A DNA stretch of 64,000 bases from Vibrio salinus (GTDB taxonomy: Bacteria > Pseudomonadota > Gammaproteobacteria > Enterobacterales > Vibrionaceae), in contig NZ_JAJSDZ010000005.1 of the NCBI RefSeq assembly GCF_021272385.1, forward strand, positions 620,001 through 684,000, written 5' to 3'. How positions within the stretch are numbered: the stretch's first letter is position 1; each line of letters starts with the position of its first letter. Below the pieces are notes generated by a model. The model ran no database searches. It was not told the DNA's origin and worked only from the letters and a program-made list of their open reading frames with translations. The translations under genes and the position numbers were made by a program. Below are positions 50,212 to 61,810 of this stretch, piece after piece.

Positions 50212-51126
50212 ATGAATATACTGATTACTGGTGGTACCGGTTTGATAGGCTCAACACTTCTAAAACAGTTAAGTACTAATCAGATATCTGTTCTGACTAG
50301 GAATATTCCCAGAGCCAAGCACATTTTGAGACATCTTCCCGCTCAGAATTTGTCGTTTCTTCCTGATTTGAAAAAGCTGGATCATCTCAATGATGTTGAT
50401 GTGGTCATCAATCTGGCAGGCGAACCCATCGCAGACAAACGCTGGACAAAACTGCAAAAGGAAAAAATATGTTCAAGCCGCTGGGATATCACGCAAGAAC
50501 TGGTCTCTTTAGTGCATGCCAGTACTAATCCTCCCAGTGTTTTTATCAGTGGTTCAGCCGTTGGTTATTATGGTGATCAACAGGCGCATCCATTTGACGA
50601 AACCCTGAAAGTACATTCAAATTCTTTCACTCACACCGTATGCAAAACCTGGGAAGATATCGCTTTAAAGGCTTCATCAGAAAATACCAGAGTCTGTATC
50701 CTACGAACCGGAATTGTACTTTCTGCCAATGGAGGGGCATTAAAAAAAATGATGGTACCTTATAAACTGGGAATTGGCGGATGTTTGGGCTCAGGAAAGC
50801 AATATATGCCCTGGATTCATATTCATGACATGATCCAGGCGATTTTATTTTTAATCAAAACACCTTACGCTCACGGGGTATTTAATCTAACAGCACCACA
50901 TCCTGTGACCAATAAATTTTTCAGCCAGTCACTGGCTGCAACACTGCACCGACCACATTTACTCTGGACTCCGAAAGAAGTCCTGACACTTATTATGGGA
51001 GAGTCTTCCTGTCTGCTTTTTGACAGCACCCGGGCAAAACCCAAAGCCCTGACGGATTTAAAGTTCATATTCAACTTTCCTAGACTTAGGCCGGCACTGG
51101 AAGATATTCTAAAACATCACAAATAA
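50212..51126 (+). CDS. yfcH: YfcH/TIGR01777-type NAD-dependent epimerase family protein
   Basis: A 304-residue extended short-chain dehydrogenase of the SulA/YfcH group. It begins MNILITGGTGLIGSTLLKQL (Rossmann GGTGLIG), with VINLAGEPIADKRWT, SGSAVGYYG, PWIHIHDM and GVFNLTAPHPVTN. I chose ATG 50212 for this N-terminus and the GGAAGAGCG site; the frame upstream to 50077 is unsupported. Function in the family is undefined. Confidence 0.88.
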   Translation: MNILITGGTGLIGSTLLKQLSTNQISVLTRNIPRAKHILRHLPAQNLSFLPDLKKLDHLNDVDVVINLAGEPIADKRWTKLQKEKICSSRWDITQELVSLVHASTNPPSVFISGSAVGYYGDQQAHPFDETLKVHSNSFTHTVCKTWEDIALKASSENTRVCILRTGIVLSANGGALKKMMVPYKLGIGGCLGSGKQYMPWIHIHDMIQAILFLIKTPYAHGVFNLTAPHPVTNKFFSQSLAATLHRPHLLWTPKEVLTLIMGESSCLLFDSTRAKPKALTDLKFIFNFPRLRPALEDILKHHK

Positions 51127-51140
51127 ACATTGGCAAAATA

Positions 51141-51968
51141 ATGACAAAATATATTCTAATTACAGGCTGTTCTTCCGGTATCGGACTCTGTGCCGCGTTA
51201 ACGCTGCAGAAAAGAGGATACAACGTAATTGCATCCTGCAGAAAGGAACAAGATGTTCAAATGCTCCAAAAGTCCGGATTAACCTGTATTCAATTAGATT
51301 TGGCCGATTCATCCAGTATCCGACAAGGTGTTGCTCAGGCACTGGAAATATGTGGTAATAATCTTTATGCCGTCATTAACAACGGGGCTTACGGTCAGCC
51401 GGGAGCAATTGAAGATCTCCCCATTGAAGCATTAAAAGCCCAGTTCACCACCAACTTTTTTGGCTGGCACGAGCTAACAACCCTATTACTGCCCTACTTT
51501 CGCAAACAAAAAGCGGGAAGAATCATTCAGATTAGTTCCATTCTTGGATTTGCTGCGATGAAATACCGTGGTGCCTACAATTCATCAAAATTTGCTATTG
51601 AAGGCTGGACAGATACATTAAGACTTGAATTAACGGGGAGTAATATCCATATCTCGTTATTAGAACCCGGGCCAATAGAAACTCAGTTCAGATCCAATGC
51701 ACTGAATGCTTTTCAACATTGGATCGATATCGAGTCCAGTGTTCACAAAGAAGAATATAAAAAACAATTAACCAGGCTAAATAAAGAAAAATCATCGAAT
51801 AAGTTCACGCTTCCACCGGAGTCATGTATGGCACCATTGATCCATGCACTGGAGTCAGGGAAACCCAAAATTCGTTACCGGATAACGACACCAACAAAGG
51901 TCTTTGCAATATTAAAACGAATTTTGCCGACAAAGATGATCGATAAAATTCTTTATAAAGCTGCTTAA
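51141..51968 (+). CDS. Short-chain dehydrogenase/reductase
   Basis: A classical SDR of 275 residues. Cofactor motif TGCSSGIG (about 7-14), the NNGAYG motif (variant of NNAG), catalytic Ser in QISSILGF and Tyr-x3-Lys in YNSSK (about residues 150-155). The final basic region is common in retinol/steroid-dehydrogenase-like SDRs. Substrate unknown. It follows yfcH by 14 bases in the same direction, likely an operon. Confidence 0.9.
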   Translation: MTKYILITGCSSGIGLCAALTLQKRGYNVIASCRKEQDVQMLQKSGLTCIQLDLADSSSIRQGVAQALEICGNNLYAVINNGAYGQPGAIEDLPIEALKAQFTTNFFGWHELTTLLLPYFRKQKAGRIIQISSILGFAAMKYRGAYNSSKFAIEGWTDTLRLELTGSNIHISLLEPGPIETQFRSNALNAFQHWIDIESSVHKEEYKKQLTRLNKEKSSNKFTLPPESCMAPLIHALESGKPKIRYRITTPTKVFAILKRILPTKMIDKILYKAA

Positions 51969-52039
51969 AATGTCATCAAGTCATAATAATTTCCAGTTAC
52001 ATTGAACGTGTTTTATCAGCGTATTTTAGCAGAGTCACC

Positions 52040-52105
52040 ATGAGCATTAATCAGTTAAATTATCTAGGACTATTTATTGCAATACTTGTCATAATCTCCC
52101 TATAA
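52040..52105 (+). CDS. Possible 21-aa single-helix membrane peptide
   Basis: An ORF of 21 codons, MSINQLNYLGLFIAILVIISL then TAA. The last 14 residues form one hydrophobic helix. GAG is six bases before the ATG (weak site), and a strong terminator starts 30 bases after the stop. It resembles the short single-helix proteins found in many bacteria. Unknown function; conservation needs testing. Confidence 0.5.
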   Translation: MSINQLNYLGLFIAILVIISL

Positions 52106-52135
52106 GACAATTTCGCACAGCATTACTACTTTGTT

Positions 52136-52163
52136 ACCATCCTCTTTTGTGGATGGTTTTTTT
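52136..52163 (+). terminator. Terminator after SDR and small ORF
   Basis: ACCATCC (52136-52142) pairs with GGATGGT (52151-52157), followed by T to 52163. It ends the yfcH-SDR-small ORF unit. Confidence 0.88.
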
Positions 52164-52232
52164 ACTCTTGAATTTAATGCATTCAGCCCATATTTGTTAA
52201 TAAGTTGAAATCGCTTTAGCCAAGGAATCCCT

Positions 52233-53090
52233 ATGCTGCAAAATAATAATTACGTCGATGTGAACCAGGAAAATTTTCGGGATATCATTACCGGGTCCTT
52301 ACAGAAACCCGTTCTTTTGTATTTCTGGGCTCCGGCAAGTGAAGAAAGCCAACAGCTACTCGCACCACTAAAACAATTAGCAGACCAGTACAATGGCGCT
52401 TTCCTGCTAGCTCTGATAGATTGCCAGGCTGATCAAACCATTGCAATGCAATGTGGTGTTCAGGAATTACCAACACTGGCATTATTTTCCAAGGGACAGC
52501 CAGTCGATGGTCTTGGTGGCCCACAAACCCTTGAATCCGTGAAAAATATGCTGGAAAAACACCTACCCAGTCAGGATGAAATGAATCTAACGCAAGCTCT
52601 GCAGATGGTCAGCTCCGGAGATCATACAAATGCGTTACCCATTCTGACTGCATTACCAGAACCAATGAAAGAAAAAGGGGATGTGAAACTGGCATTGGCA
52701 GAATGTTATATTGAAACCAATCAATTTGATATTGCGGCTCAGCTTCTTGAACATATTCCTCTGGAATATAAAGATACGTATTATCAAAGTCTGATATCAA
52801 AACTGGAGCTTCACGCAGAGGCTGCTAACAGCCCGGAGATTGCAGCACTGGAAAATTCGTTCTCGACTTCAGACTGTAACCCGGACATTGCTAAAGAATT
52901 GGCCGCAAAATATCACGAAGTTAATCGTGATGAAGAAGCGCTTGAGCTACTTTGGTCATTCTTATACAGAGATTTAAACGTTCTTGATGGTGAAATGAAA
53001 CGAATCTTTATGGATATTTTAAATGCACTTGGTCAGGGAAATCCTTTAGCAAACAAATATCGCCGCCAGTTATATTCTCTGCTTTACTAA
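52233..53090 (+). CDS. ybbN: YbbN/CnoX-like thioredoxin-TPR protein without redox cysteines
   Basis: A 285-residue protein: N-terminal thioredoxin fold (about 1-110, NFRDIITGSLQKPVLLYFWAPASEES) and C-terminal TPR-like repeats (about 120-285). The site where thioredoxin has CGPC, and E. coli YbbN has SxxC, here reads SEES with no cysteine. So it can bind clients but is unlikely to do thiol exchange there; two other cysteines (DCQADQ, QCGVQEL) are elsewhere in the fold. In E. coli, YbbN acts with GroEL and DnaK. Confidence 0.9.
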   Translation: MLQNNNYVDVNQENFRDIITGSLQKPVLLYFWAPASEESQQLLAPLKQLADQYNGAFLLALIDCQADQTIAMQCGVQELPTLALFSKGQPVDGLGGPQTLESVKNMLEKHLPSQDEMNLTQALQMVSSGDHTNALPILTALPEPMKEKGDVKLALAECYIETNQFDIAAQLLEHIPLEYKDTYYQSLISKLELHAEAANSPEIAALENSFSTSDCNPDIAKELAAKYHEVNRDEEALELLWSFLYRDLNVLDGEMKRIFMDILNALGQGNPLANKYRRQLYSLLY

Positions 53091-53117
53091 TTCAGAAATT
53101 ATCCGCTCTTCGATAAA

Positions 53118-53152
53118 CCAGTGTAATTTCGGTTACACTGGCCTGTTTTTTT
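53118..53152 (+). terminator. Terminator of ybbN-like gene
   Basis: CCAGTGTAA (53118-53126), loop TTTCGG, TTACACTGG (53133-53141), then CCTGTTTTTTT. Confidence 0.88.
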
Positions 53153-53357
53153 ATTTGTCTCAACTCTGAACTTCCTCTTTCGCTTATCATTCTGAATAAC
53201 GGGGTAATATCATTACAGTAAAACAACCTGTTTCTAACATAAGAAACTTCATATTTCCTAACATTTGAGACAACAGTTTTACCTATCTTAATTTGCTAAC
53301 AAATGCGCATGAGAAATCTCCCGCTTAATTTTTCGCATAAATCATTGTGAGGGCAAA

Positions 53358-53804
53358 ATGGCGGAACTTGTAGAACAAATCAATTTTATACACTGGCTAA
53401 GTTTAGGGCTGGTTTTGCTTACCTTAGAATTAATCAACACCGGCGGTTATTTTTTATGGCTCGGATTCTCGGCGTTATCCATCGGGATTCTTTTATGTAT
53501 TCATGATGTTTCCTGGGATATTCAATGGCAGGCTTTTGCCGGTTTTTCCATTCTGACATGCTGGTTATGGCTGAGAAACAATCTTTATCACCGCCCGGTA
53601 AAAAAGAGTGATTTTCCACATCCATATGCAGAACAACTGATAGGCCGCACATTTCGTTTAGACGAAATTGTTTTAGAAGGTGACTTTTCAATGCAAATTG
53701 GTCAGGTAAACTGGCTGGCAACAACAAAAACACCTATTATTGCCGGTTCGATCGTGACGATTTCGGATTACGATGGATTCAGACTCGTTGTCAGAAAAAA
53801 ATGA
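53358..53804 (+). CDS. NfeD-family membrane protein (YbbJ type)
   Basis: A 148-residue short NfeD protein: two or three N-terminal helices (about 12-75, WLSLGLVLLTLELINTGGYFLWLGFSALSIGILL) and a C-terminal OB-fold (ERTFRLDE-type IGRTFRLDEIVLEG...VTISDYDGFRLVVR). These proteins usually accompany a stomatin-like QmcA, encoded next door in most relatives. No qmcA is present here. It overlaps nothing and is convergent with cueR. Confidence 0.87.
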   Translation: MAELVEQINFIHWLSLGLVLLTLELINTGGYFLWLGFSALSIGILLCIHDVSWDIQWQAFAGFSILTCWLWLRNNLYHRPVKKSDFPHPYAEQLIGRTFRLDEIVLEGDFSMQIGQVNWLATTKTPIIAGSIVTISDYDGFRLVVRKK

Positions 53805-53808
53805 TTCT

Positions 53809-54207
53809 CTACTGATGACAGCTTCCTGTCAGGTCATCGATAATAGGACAATCACTATCGTCATTGCCCGGGCATTCCATGATCCAATGCTCCAGTTGTT
53901 GTTTGATCTGTTCAAGCTCGCTGAGTTTCGCTTCTACCTGCACAAGTTTTTCCTGAGCTTTTTCTTTTACAGCAGCACTTCGTCTTTCCGGATCATTCGC
54001 CAGAGCCACTAAGGCACGACATTCTTCCAGACTGAAGCCAACGCGCTTCGCTCTTCCTATCAGTTGTAACTCGTCTAAGTGAGTACGGTTGTAGTGGCGA
54101 TAACCGTTCTCACCCCGGGGAGGCGGGGTAATTAACCCTTTGTCTTCATATAGGCGAATCGACTTAGCGGTCAAACCTGTCAGTTTTACCACTTCACTGA
54201 TATTCAT
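53809..54207 (-). CDS. cueR: CueR, copper-responsive MerR-family regulator
   Basis: A 132-residue Cu(I)/Ag(I)-sensing activator. The N-terminal winged helix is MNISEVVKLTGLTAKSIRLYEDKGLI, followed by RHYNRTHLDEL and a long coiled dimer helix. The metal loop is CPGNDDSDC with the two cysteines seven residues apart, the CueR hallmark. ATG 54207 is preferred over the GTG at 54213 because of the better spacing to AGGGGA. The usual copA target is not adjacent here. Confidence 0.92.
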   Translation of the reverse strand: MNISEVVKLTGLTAKSIRLYEDKGLITPPPRGENGYRHYNRTHLDELQLIGRAKRVGFSLEECRALVALANDPERRSAAVKEKAQEKLVQVEAKLSELEQIKQQLEHWIMECPGNDDSDCPIIDDLTGSCHQ

Positions 54208-54235
54208 ATCCACTTCCCCTTAAATAGTAGACGGA

Positions 54236-56314
<2,079 letters not shown>

Positions 56315-57184
56315 TTAACTATTCTGTTTTGTGGCCTTAAATTGTTGAATTTGCTTCCGATACTGATCAATTTTATTAGGTGTAATCAGATTTCTTTGTT
56401 CATCCAACACATTTCCACCTAAATCATCTGCAATTTGCTGTGCTGTTTTCAGCATCAGTTTAAAGTTTTGTTCCGGGTCTCCAAAACAGGGCAAGGTCAT
56501 AAAGAAAGAAATGCCCTTAGTTGTAAATTCTGCCGGGTCATCATGTTTTAATGTTCCCGGTTGCATAATATTTGCGACACTAAATAGAACTTTACCCGTT
56601 CCAGAAAGATCTGCATGACGGTGGAAAATATCCATTTCGCCATAAAGAAGACCGTTATTCTGCATACTTTCAAATAGCTCAGTTCCAACAAAAGGCGTTG
56701 TGCCGGCACAATGAACATTTAGCACAATCACTTCAAACTCTTCATCAGGAGCAACCTCTTTAGCCGCCGGTTGTTCACCCACTGGGAAAGAAACATCATC
56801 AGGCAAAGAAGCATCAAATGCCGGTAGTTCATCTTCAACATCAGGCTCTGATACCCTTATCTGCTCATCAAGTTCATGTTCAACTTCATCAATTGTTTTT
56901 GTTAAATAATCGGCATCAGATGACTGAACCAGTGGATCGTCAATATTATCAAATGAACTGTCAATCAGAGGATCTACCTCTGAGTCTTCAGTTGAAAATC
57001 CAGGCTCTTTTCGTTTCTTTTTTTGTTTTGTTTTTTCAGAGGAAGCGTTCTTCTCCATTTTACCAAGAGGTTTATCATTAAATTTCGACTTCCCTTCTTT
57101 TCTGCTTGTCCATAGGCCATGAAACAGTAGCGCTGCAATCGCTAATAAGCCGACGACGATGAGTACGAATCGCAATTCCTGCAT
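56315..57184 (-). CDS. zipA: Cell division protein ZipA
   Basis: Tethers FtsZ filaments to the inner membrane. The 289-residue protein has the reversed N-terminal membrane anchor (about 5-23, [19 protein letters not shown]), a charged then acidic linker (about 25-145), and the C-terminal FtsZ-binding domain (about 150-285, [44 protein letters not shown]). Next to ligA as usual. Confidence 0.96.
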   Translation of the reverse strand: MQELRFVLIVVGLLAIAALLFHGLWTSRKEGKSKFNDKPLGKMEKNASSEKTKQKKKRKEPGFSTEDSEVDPLIDSSFDNIDDPLVQSSDADYLTKTIDEVEHELDEQIRVSEPDVEDELPAFDASLPDDVSFPVGEQPAAKEVAPDEEFEVIVLNVHCAGTTPFVGTELFESMQNNGLLYGEMDIFHRHADLSGTGKVLFSVANIMQPGTLKHDDPAEFTTKGISFFMTLPCFGDPEQNFKLMLKTAQQIADDLGGNVLDEQRNLITPNKIDQYRKQIQQFKATKQNS

Positions 57185-57420
57185 TTTAAACTCTCAGTTT
57201 CTGATGATTAATTGAGATCAATATTGTTATAAATGACAGTATATATGAGAATACTATCCAATTAATCTACCCACTTTAACAAAATTTGTGCTCTATTTTG
57301 AACAATTAAATGTAAGAACTTAAATATAACTTTATATTTTTCTAACTTTTAATCCCTTTTGAGCGATTTCATGCGTGTTAGAATACGCTAAATTTTTATG
57401 TCAGTTACAGGAAACAAAGG

Positions 57421-58161
57421 ATGTCGACAAATAAACGTTCCGGTTTTGGTTATTTTTTCTACGGTATTAAGCTTGCAACCACTCCGGGCCTACGCCGATT
57501 TGTTCTTCTCCCATTACTTGCCAATATAATTCTGATTGGTGCAGGTCTCTATTACGTTCTGGGAGAGATGAATGTATGGGTCGATAGTATTATGTCTTAT
57601 TTACCCGGCTTTTTATCCTGGCTCAGTTACCTGCTGTGGCCACTGTTGACCATCTCCGTTTTAGTGGTTTCAATGTACTATTTCACAACATTAACGAATT
57701 TTATCGCGTCCCCTTTCAACGGGCTGTTAGCCGAAAAAGTGGAACGTATGCTCGATGGGCATAAACAGGCAGACGAAGGTCTGGGGGCTTTTTTCAAAGA
57801 TATTCCCCGTATTTTTGCCCGGGAATGGCGCAAACTTGTATATACTCTGCCAAAAATGATCGGCCTTTTTATTTTACTTCTTATACCGGGCATCGGACAA
57901 ACCATCGGACCTGTGGTGTGGTTCCTCTTTGCTTCCTGGATGTGCTCAATTCAATATTGTGACTACCCGTTTGATAACCATAAAGTCAGCTTCAATACAA
58001 TGAGAATGAATCTGAAACAAAAGAAAGGATGTGTTTATAGTTTCGGTATTCTGGTCGCCTTTTTTACAACCGTTCCGTTTATCAATCTCTTCGTCATGCC
58101 TGTCGCCATCTGTGGTGCAACCGCGATGTGGGTTGAGCAGTTTAAACAACATCATCAATAA
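57421..58161 (+). CDS. cysZ: Sulfate transporter CysZ
   Basis: Inner-membrane sulfate uptake protein of 246 residues with about four to six helices; RSGFGYFFYGIKLATTPGLRRFVLLP, SPFNGLLAEKVE and WMCSIQYCDYPFDNHK are CysZ signatures. The neighbouring cysK supports a cysteine-synthesis role. Divergent from zipA. Confidence 0.95.
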   Translation: MSTNKRSGFGYFFYGIKLATTPGLRRFVLLPLLANIILIGAGLYYVLGEMNVWVDSIMSYLPGFLSWLSYLLWPLLTISVLVVSMYYFTTLTNFIASPFNGLLAEKVERMLDGHKQADEGLGAFFKDIPRIFAREWRKLVYTLPKMIGLFILLLIPGIGQTIGPVVWFLFASWMCSIQYCDYPFDNHKVSFNTMRMNLKQKKGCVYSFGILVAFFTTVPFINLFVMPVAICGATAMWVEQFKQHHQ

Positions 58162-58333
58162 CTCGTAGATAGGTATCACAGACTGGTCATTCTGTATCCT
58201 TTATACCTATAAGATATAACTTTTTAGTTCTTTACGATTTTTTTTTAGTGCTTAAGCTCTATACACATAACCTAAAGGTGTTAAATAAACACCGGCCCTT
58301 TCGGGGTAAGACGTGTAATAAAGGAATTTTGCA

Positions 58334-59296
58334 ATGAGTAAGATTTACGAAGATAATTCACTAACAATCGGTAATACACCTCTTGTTCGTTTAAATAAAG
58401 TCAGCAAAGGCAACATTTTTGCGAAAGTAGAATCACGCAACCCAAGCTTCAGCGTTAAATGCCGTATTGGCGCAAACATGATTTGGGACGCTGAAAAATC
58501 TGGCAAATTAAAATCAGGAATCGAACTTGTTGAACCAACAAGTGGTAACACTGGTATTGCATTAGCCTTTGTCGCGGCAGCTCGTGGCTACAAGCTGACT
58601 CTGACAATGCCGGAATCTATGAGCATCGAACGTCGTAAATTATTAAAAGCTCTTGGTGCAAATCTAGAACTGACTGAAGCAGCAAAAGGCATGAAAGGAG
58701 CCATCGATAAGGCTTCTGAAATCGTTGCCAGTGCCCCTGAAAAATATTTAATGCTGCAACAATTTGATAACCCGGCGAACCCTGAAATTCATGAAAAAAC
58801 AACAGGACCTGAAATTTGGGAAGCCACAGAAGGTAAAGTTGATGTTTTCGTCGCAGGTGTGGGAACCGGAGGTACAATTACCGGTACAAGCCGATATCTG
58901 AAAAAGCAAAAAGACATTATTTCCGTCGCAGTTGAACCTGCAGAATCACCAGTTATCACTCAGGCACTGGCTGGCGAAGAAATAAAACCTGCACCACATA
59001 AAATACAGGGTATTGGTGCCGGCTTTATCCCAACTAACCTTGATTTAGATCTGGTTGACCGTGTTGAAGCGGTAAAATCAGACGATGCTATTGAAATGTC
59101 ACGCCGCCTGATGAAAGAAGAAGGCATTCTTGCAGGAATTTCTTCTGGCGCAGCAGTCGTTGCCGCGAATAAACTTGCAGAACTGCCTGAATTTAAAGAT
59201 AAAAATATAGTTGTTATTCTTCCAAGTTCAGGTGAACGTTACTTAAGTACAGCTCTCTTTGCAGGCATATTTACCGACAAAGAGAATGAGCAATAA
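58334..59296 (+). CDS. cysK: Cysteine synthase A
   Basis: Makes cysteine from O-acetylserine and sulfide with PLP. The 320-residue protein has the PLP lysine in [11 protein letters not shown] (about residue 42), the substrate loop [14 protein letters not shown], the phosphate-binding [13 protein letters not shown] and [12 protein letters not shown]. CysK rather than CysM by length and the SVKCRIG context. Follows cysZ by 172 bases and ends in its own terminator. Confidence 0.96.
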   Translation: MSKIYEDNSLTIGNTPLVRLNKVSKGNIFAKVESRNPSFSVKCRIGANMIWDAEKSGKLKSGIELVEPTSGNTGIALAFVAAARGYKLTLTMPESMSIERRKLLKALGANLELTEAAKGMKGAIDKASEIVASAPEKYLMLQQFDNPANPEIHEKTTGPEIWEATEGKVDVFVAGVGTGGTITGTSRYLKKQKDIISVAVEPAESPVITQALAGEEIKPAPHKIQGIGAGFIPTNLDLDLVDRVEAVKSDDAIEMSRRLMKEEGILAGISSGAAVVAANKLAELPEFKDKNIVVILPSSGERYLSTALFAGIFTDKENEQ

Positions 59297-59328
59297 TACG
59301 TGGTCAAATCAAATTTAATTAAAAAAAA

Positions 59329-59350
59329 GCCCCATTTATGGGGCTTTTTT
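59329..59350 (+). terminator. Terminator of cysK
   Basis: GCCCCA (59329-59334) and TGGGGC (59339-59344) with a TTTA loop, followed by six T residues. Confidence 0.92.
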
Positions 59351-59387
59351 GTTGATCCTTAGCACACCTTTGGTAATATCGGGCGTA

Positions 59388-59412
59388 CTTTATTTTAAGC
59401 TTCAAAATAAAG
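59388..59412. promoter_or_regulatory. ROK-type (Mlc/NagC-like) operator upstream of ptsH
   Basis: A perfect 9-bp inverted repeat, CTTTATTTT (59388-59396) and AAAATAAAG (59404-59412), with a 7-base spacer. This resembles the TTATTT-N7-AAATAA operators of Mlc/NagC repressors. A possible promoter, TTGATC-N16-TAATAT (59352-59379), would start transcription at about 59386, placing the palindrome just at the start. Confidence 0.55.
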
Positions 59413-59585
59413 ATATATATTTATAGAATTCGTCGGGTATCTAATGACATGATACAACCACGAAACAGTTTTCAACTCATGCTGACACAATCTGAATCTG
59501 ACATTTTTTGTTAGTTTTGCTAATCGGTTAAGACAGCGAGAGTTAAAAAAACAAACATAAAATAAATTATATTGGGGTAAATAAA

Positions 59586-59843
59586 ATGTACGAGAAGCAA
59601 GTAGAAATCACTGCAGAAAATGGTCTTCATACTCGTCCGGCAGCACAATTTGTAAAAGAAGCAAAGGGTTTCGATGCAGAAATTACGGTTACTTCTAACG
59701 GTAAAAGTGCAAGCGCGAAAAGTTTGTTCAAACTACAAACTCTGGGTTTAGTTAAAGGTACTGTTGTCACTATCTCTGCAGATGGTGCACAGGCCCAACA
59801 AGCTGTTGATCATTTGGTTGCACTGATGGACCACTTAGAATAA
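59586..59843 (+). CDS. ptsH: HPr phosphocarrier protein
   Basis: General PTS protein that passes phosphate from enzyme I to the sugar-specific EIIA proteins. The 85-residue protein has the active-site histidine at residue 15 ([15 protein letters not shown]) and conserved Ser46 region ([18 protein letters not shown]). GGGG precedes the ATG. First gene of ptsH-ptsI-crr, 289 bases after cysK. Confidence 0.98.
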   Translation: MYEKQVEITAENGLHTRPAAQFVKEAKGFDAEITVTSNGKSASAKSLFKLQTLGLVKGTVVTISADGAQAQQAVDHLVALMDHLE

Positions 59844-59859
59844 TTCATGTTCTATACTA

Positions 59860-59892
59860 TTAAGGCCATCTAGCTCTGCTAAATGGCCTTAA
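59860..59892 (+). other. Intercistronic hairpin ptsH-ptsI
   Basis: TTAAGGCCAT (59860-59869) pairs perfectly with ATGGCCTTAA (59883-59892) across a 13-base loop. No T run follows immediately, so it is unlikely to be a full terminator; it may attenuate or stabilise the ptsH end. Confidence 0.6.
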
Positions 59893-59983
59893 TGTATACA
59901 TGATTTTTTTCATTTTTATCAAATATTTTTATTTGATACTTATTTTTAAAACGATACTAAAGTTGACCATTTAAGGTAAAGCT

Positions 59984-61708
59984 ATGATTTCAGGCATCCT
60001 AGCATCTCCAGGTATTGCTATTGGTAAGGCACTACTACTTCAAGAAGATGAAATTGTCCTAAATACAAACTCTATTTCTGAAAGTCAGGTTGATACAGAA
60101 GTTCAACGTTTTTATGACGCAAGAAACAAATCCAAAGCACAACTGGAAGTGATAAAGCAAAAAGCGCTGGAAACTTTTGGTGAAGAAAAAGAGGCTATCT
60201 TCGAAGGCCACATTATGCTTCTTGAAGACGAAGAGCTGGAAGAAGAAATTTTGGCTTTGATCAAAAATGAGAAGCTGTACGCAGATAACGCAATTCATAC
60301 CGTTATAGAAGAACAGGCATCTGCACTGGAATCTTTAGATGACGAATACCTTAAAGAACGTGCAACGGATATCCGAGATATCGGTTCACGTTTTGTAAAA
60401 AACGCATTAGGCATTAACGTTGTTAATCTAAGCGCAATTAATGAAGAAGTTATTCTTGTTGCTTATGATCTAACACCATCTGAAACCGCACAAATCAATC
60501 TGGATTACGTTCTGGGCTTTGTGACTGATATTGGTGGCAGAACTTCTCACACGTCAATTATGGCCCGCTCTCTTGAGCTTCCTGCCATTGTCGGAACCAA
60601 TGACATCACTAAAAAAGTGAAAAACGGTGAGACCATTATTGTTGATGCAATCAACAATAAAATCATTATTTCTCCTTCTGAAGCAGAACTGGCAGAAGCC
60701 GAACAGGTTCGCAACTCTGTTCAGGAAGAGAAAGCAGAACTGGCAAAACTGAAAGATCTTCATGCAGAAACAACCGATGGTCATACGGTCGAACTCTGCG
60801 GTAATATTGGTACAGTTAAAGATTGTGACGGAGTCATCCGTAATGGCGGTGAAGGTGTTGGACTTTATCGTACAGAATTCCTGTTTATGGATCGCAGCCA
60901 ATTACCAACAGAACAAGAGCAATACGAAGCATACAAAGAAGTAGCTGAAGCGATGGGTGATCAGGCTGTTATCATCCGTACTATGGATATCGGTGGCGAT
61001 AAAGACCTTCCATATATGGATCTACCAAAAGAGATGAACCCATTCCTTGGCTGGCGTGCTGTTCGTATCAGCTTAGATCGTCGCGAAATTCTGCGCGATC
61101 AATTACGTGGCATTCTTCGTGCATCAGCACACGGCAAACTTCGCATCATGTTCCCTATGATTATCTCTGTTGAAGAGATTCGTGAACTAAAAGCCGCTAT
61201 CGAGCAATACAAAGAAGAGTTACGTACTGAGGGCCTTGCATTTGATGAAAATATCGAAATTGGTGTCATGGTTGAAACACCTGCCGCCGCTGCGATTGCT
61301 CATCATTTAGCAAAAGAAGTCGCGTTTTTCTCTATCGGAACAAACGACCTGACTCAGTATACTCTTGCTGTTGACCGGGGAAATGAAATGATTTCTCATC
61401 TCTATAACCCACTGTCTCCGGCGGTTCTGTCGGTTATCAAACAGGTCATTGACGCATCGCATGCCGAAGGTAAATGGACGGGTATGTGTGGTGAGTTAGC
61501 TGGTGATGAACGAGCAACTTTACTTCTGTTAGGTATGGGGCTGGATGAATTTTCAATGAGTGGTATTTCTATCCCTAAAGTGAAAAAAATCATACGCAAT
61601 TCCAACTTTGCTGAAGTAAAAGCAATGGCAGATAAAGCACTTTCATTGCCAACAGCTGAAGAAATTCAGGCTTGTGTTGACAATTTTATCGCTAAAAACT
61701 CACAATAA
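59984..61708 (+). CDS. ptsI: PTS enzyme I
   Basis: Autophosphorylates from PEP and phosphorylates HPr. The 574-residue protein has the phospho-histidine in [21 protein letters not shown] (about residue 189), an HPr-binding helical domain (about 30-140) and the PEP-binding TIM barrel with [25 protein letters not shown] and [18 protein letters not shown]. Gap of 140 bases after ptsH. Confidence 0.98.
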   Translation: MISGILASPGIAIGKALLLQEDEIVLNTNSISESQVDTEVQRFYDARNKSKAQLEVIKQKALETFGEEKEAIFEGHIMLLEDEELEEEILALIKNEKLYADNAIHTVIEEQASALESLDDEYLKERATDIRDIGSRFVKNALGINVVNLSAINEEVILVAYDLTPSETAQINLDYVLGFVTDIGGRTSHTSIMARSLELPAIVGTNDITKKVKNGETIIVDAINNKIIISPSEAELAEAEQVRNSVQEEKAELAKLKDLHAETTDGHTVELCGNIGTVKDCDGVIRNGGEGVGLYRTEFLFMDRSQLPTEQEQYEAYKEVAEAMGDQAVIIRTMDIGGDKDLPYMDLPKEMNPFLGWRAVRISLDRREILRDQLRGILRASAHGKLRIMFPMIISVEEIRELKAAIEQYKEELRTEGLAFDENIEIGVMVETPAAAAIAHHLAKEVAFFSIGTNDLTQYTLAVDRGNEMISHLYNPLSPAVLSVIKQVIDASHAEGKWTGMCGELAGDERATLLLLGMGLDEFSMSGISIPKVKKIIRNSNFAEVKAMADKALSLPTAEEIQACVDNFIAKNSQ

Positions 61709-61721
61709 TATAAACTTACCA

Positions 61722-61756
61722 ATGCAATAGACGTGAAAATTTCTCGTCTATTGCAT
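61722..61756 (+). other. Intercistronic hairpin ptsI-crr
   Basis: ATGCAATAGACG (61722-61733) and CGTCTATTGCAT (61745-61756) form a 12-bp perfect stem with an 11-base loop, in the 102-base gap. No T run follows. Possible mRNA processing or attenuation site. Confidence 0.6.
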
Positions 61757-61810
61757 ATGTCTGGTATATTATATTCATACAATTATTCTAACTTTTAGGA
61801 GCATGGCATA

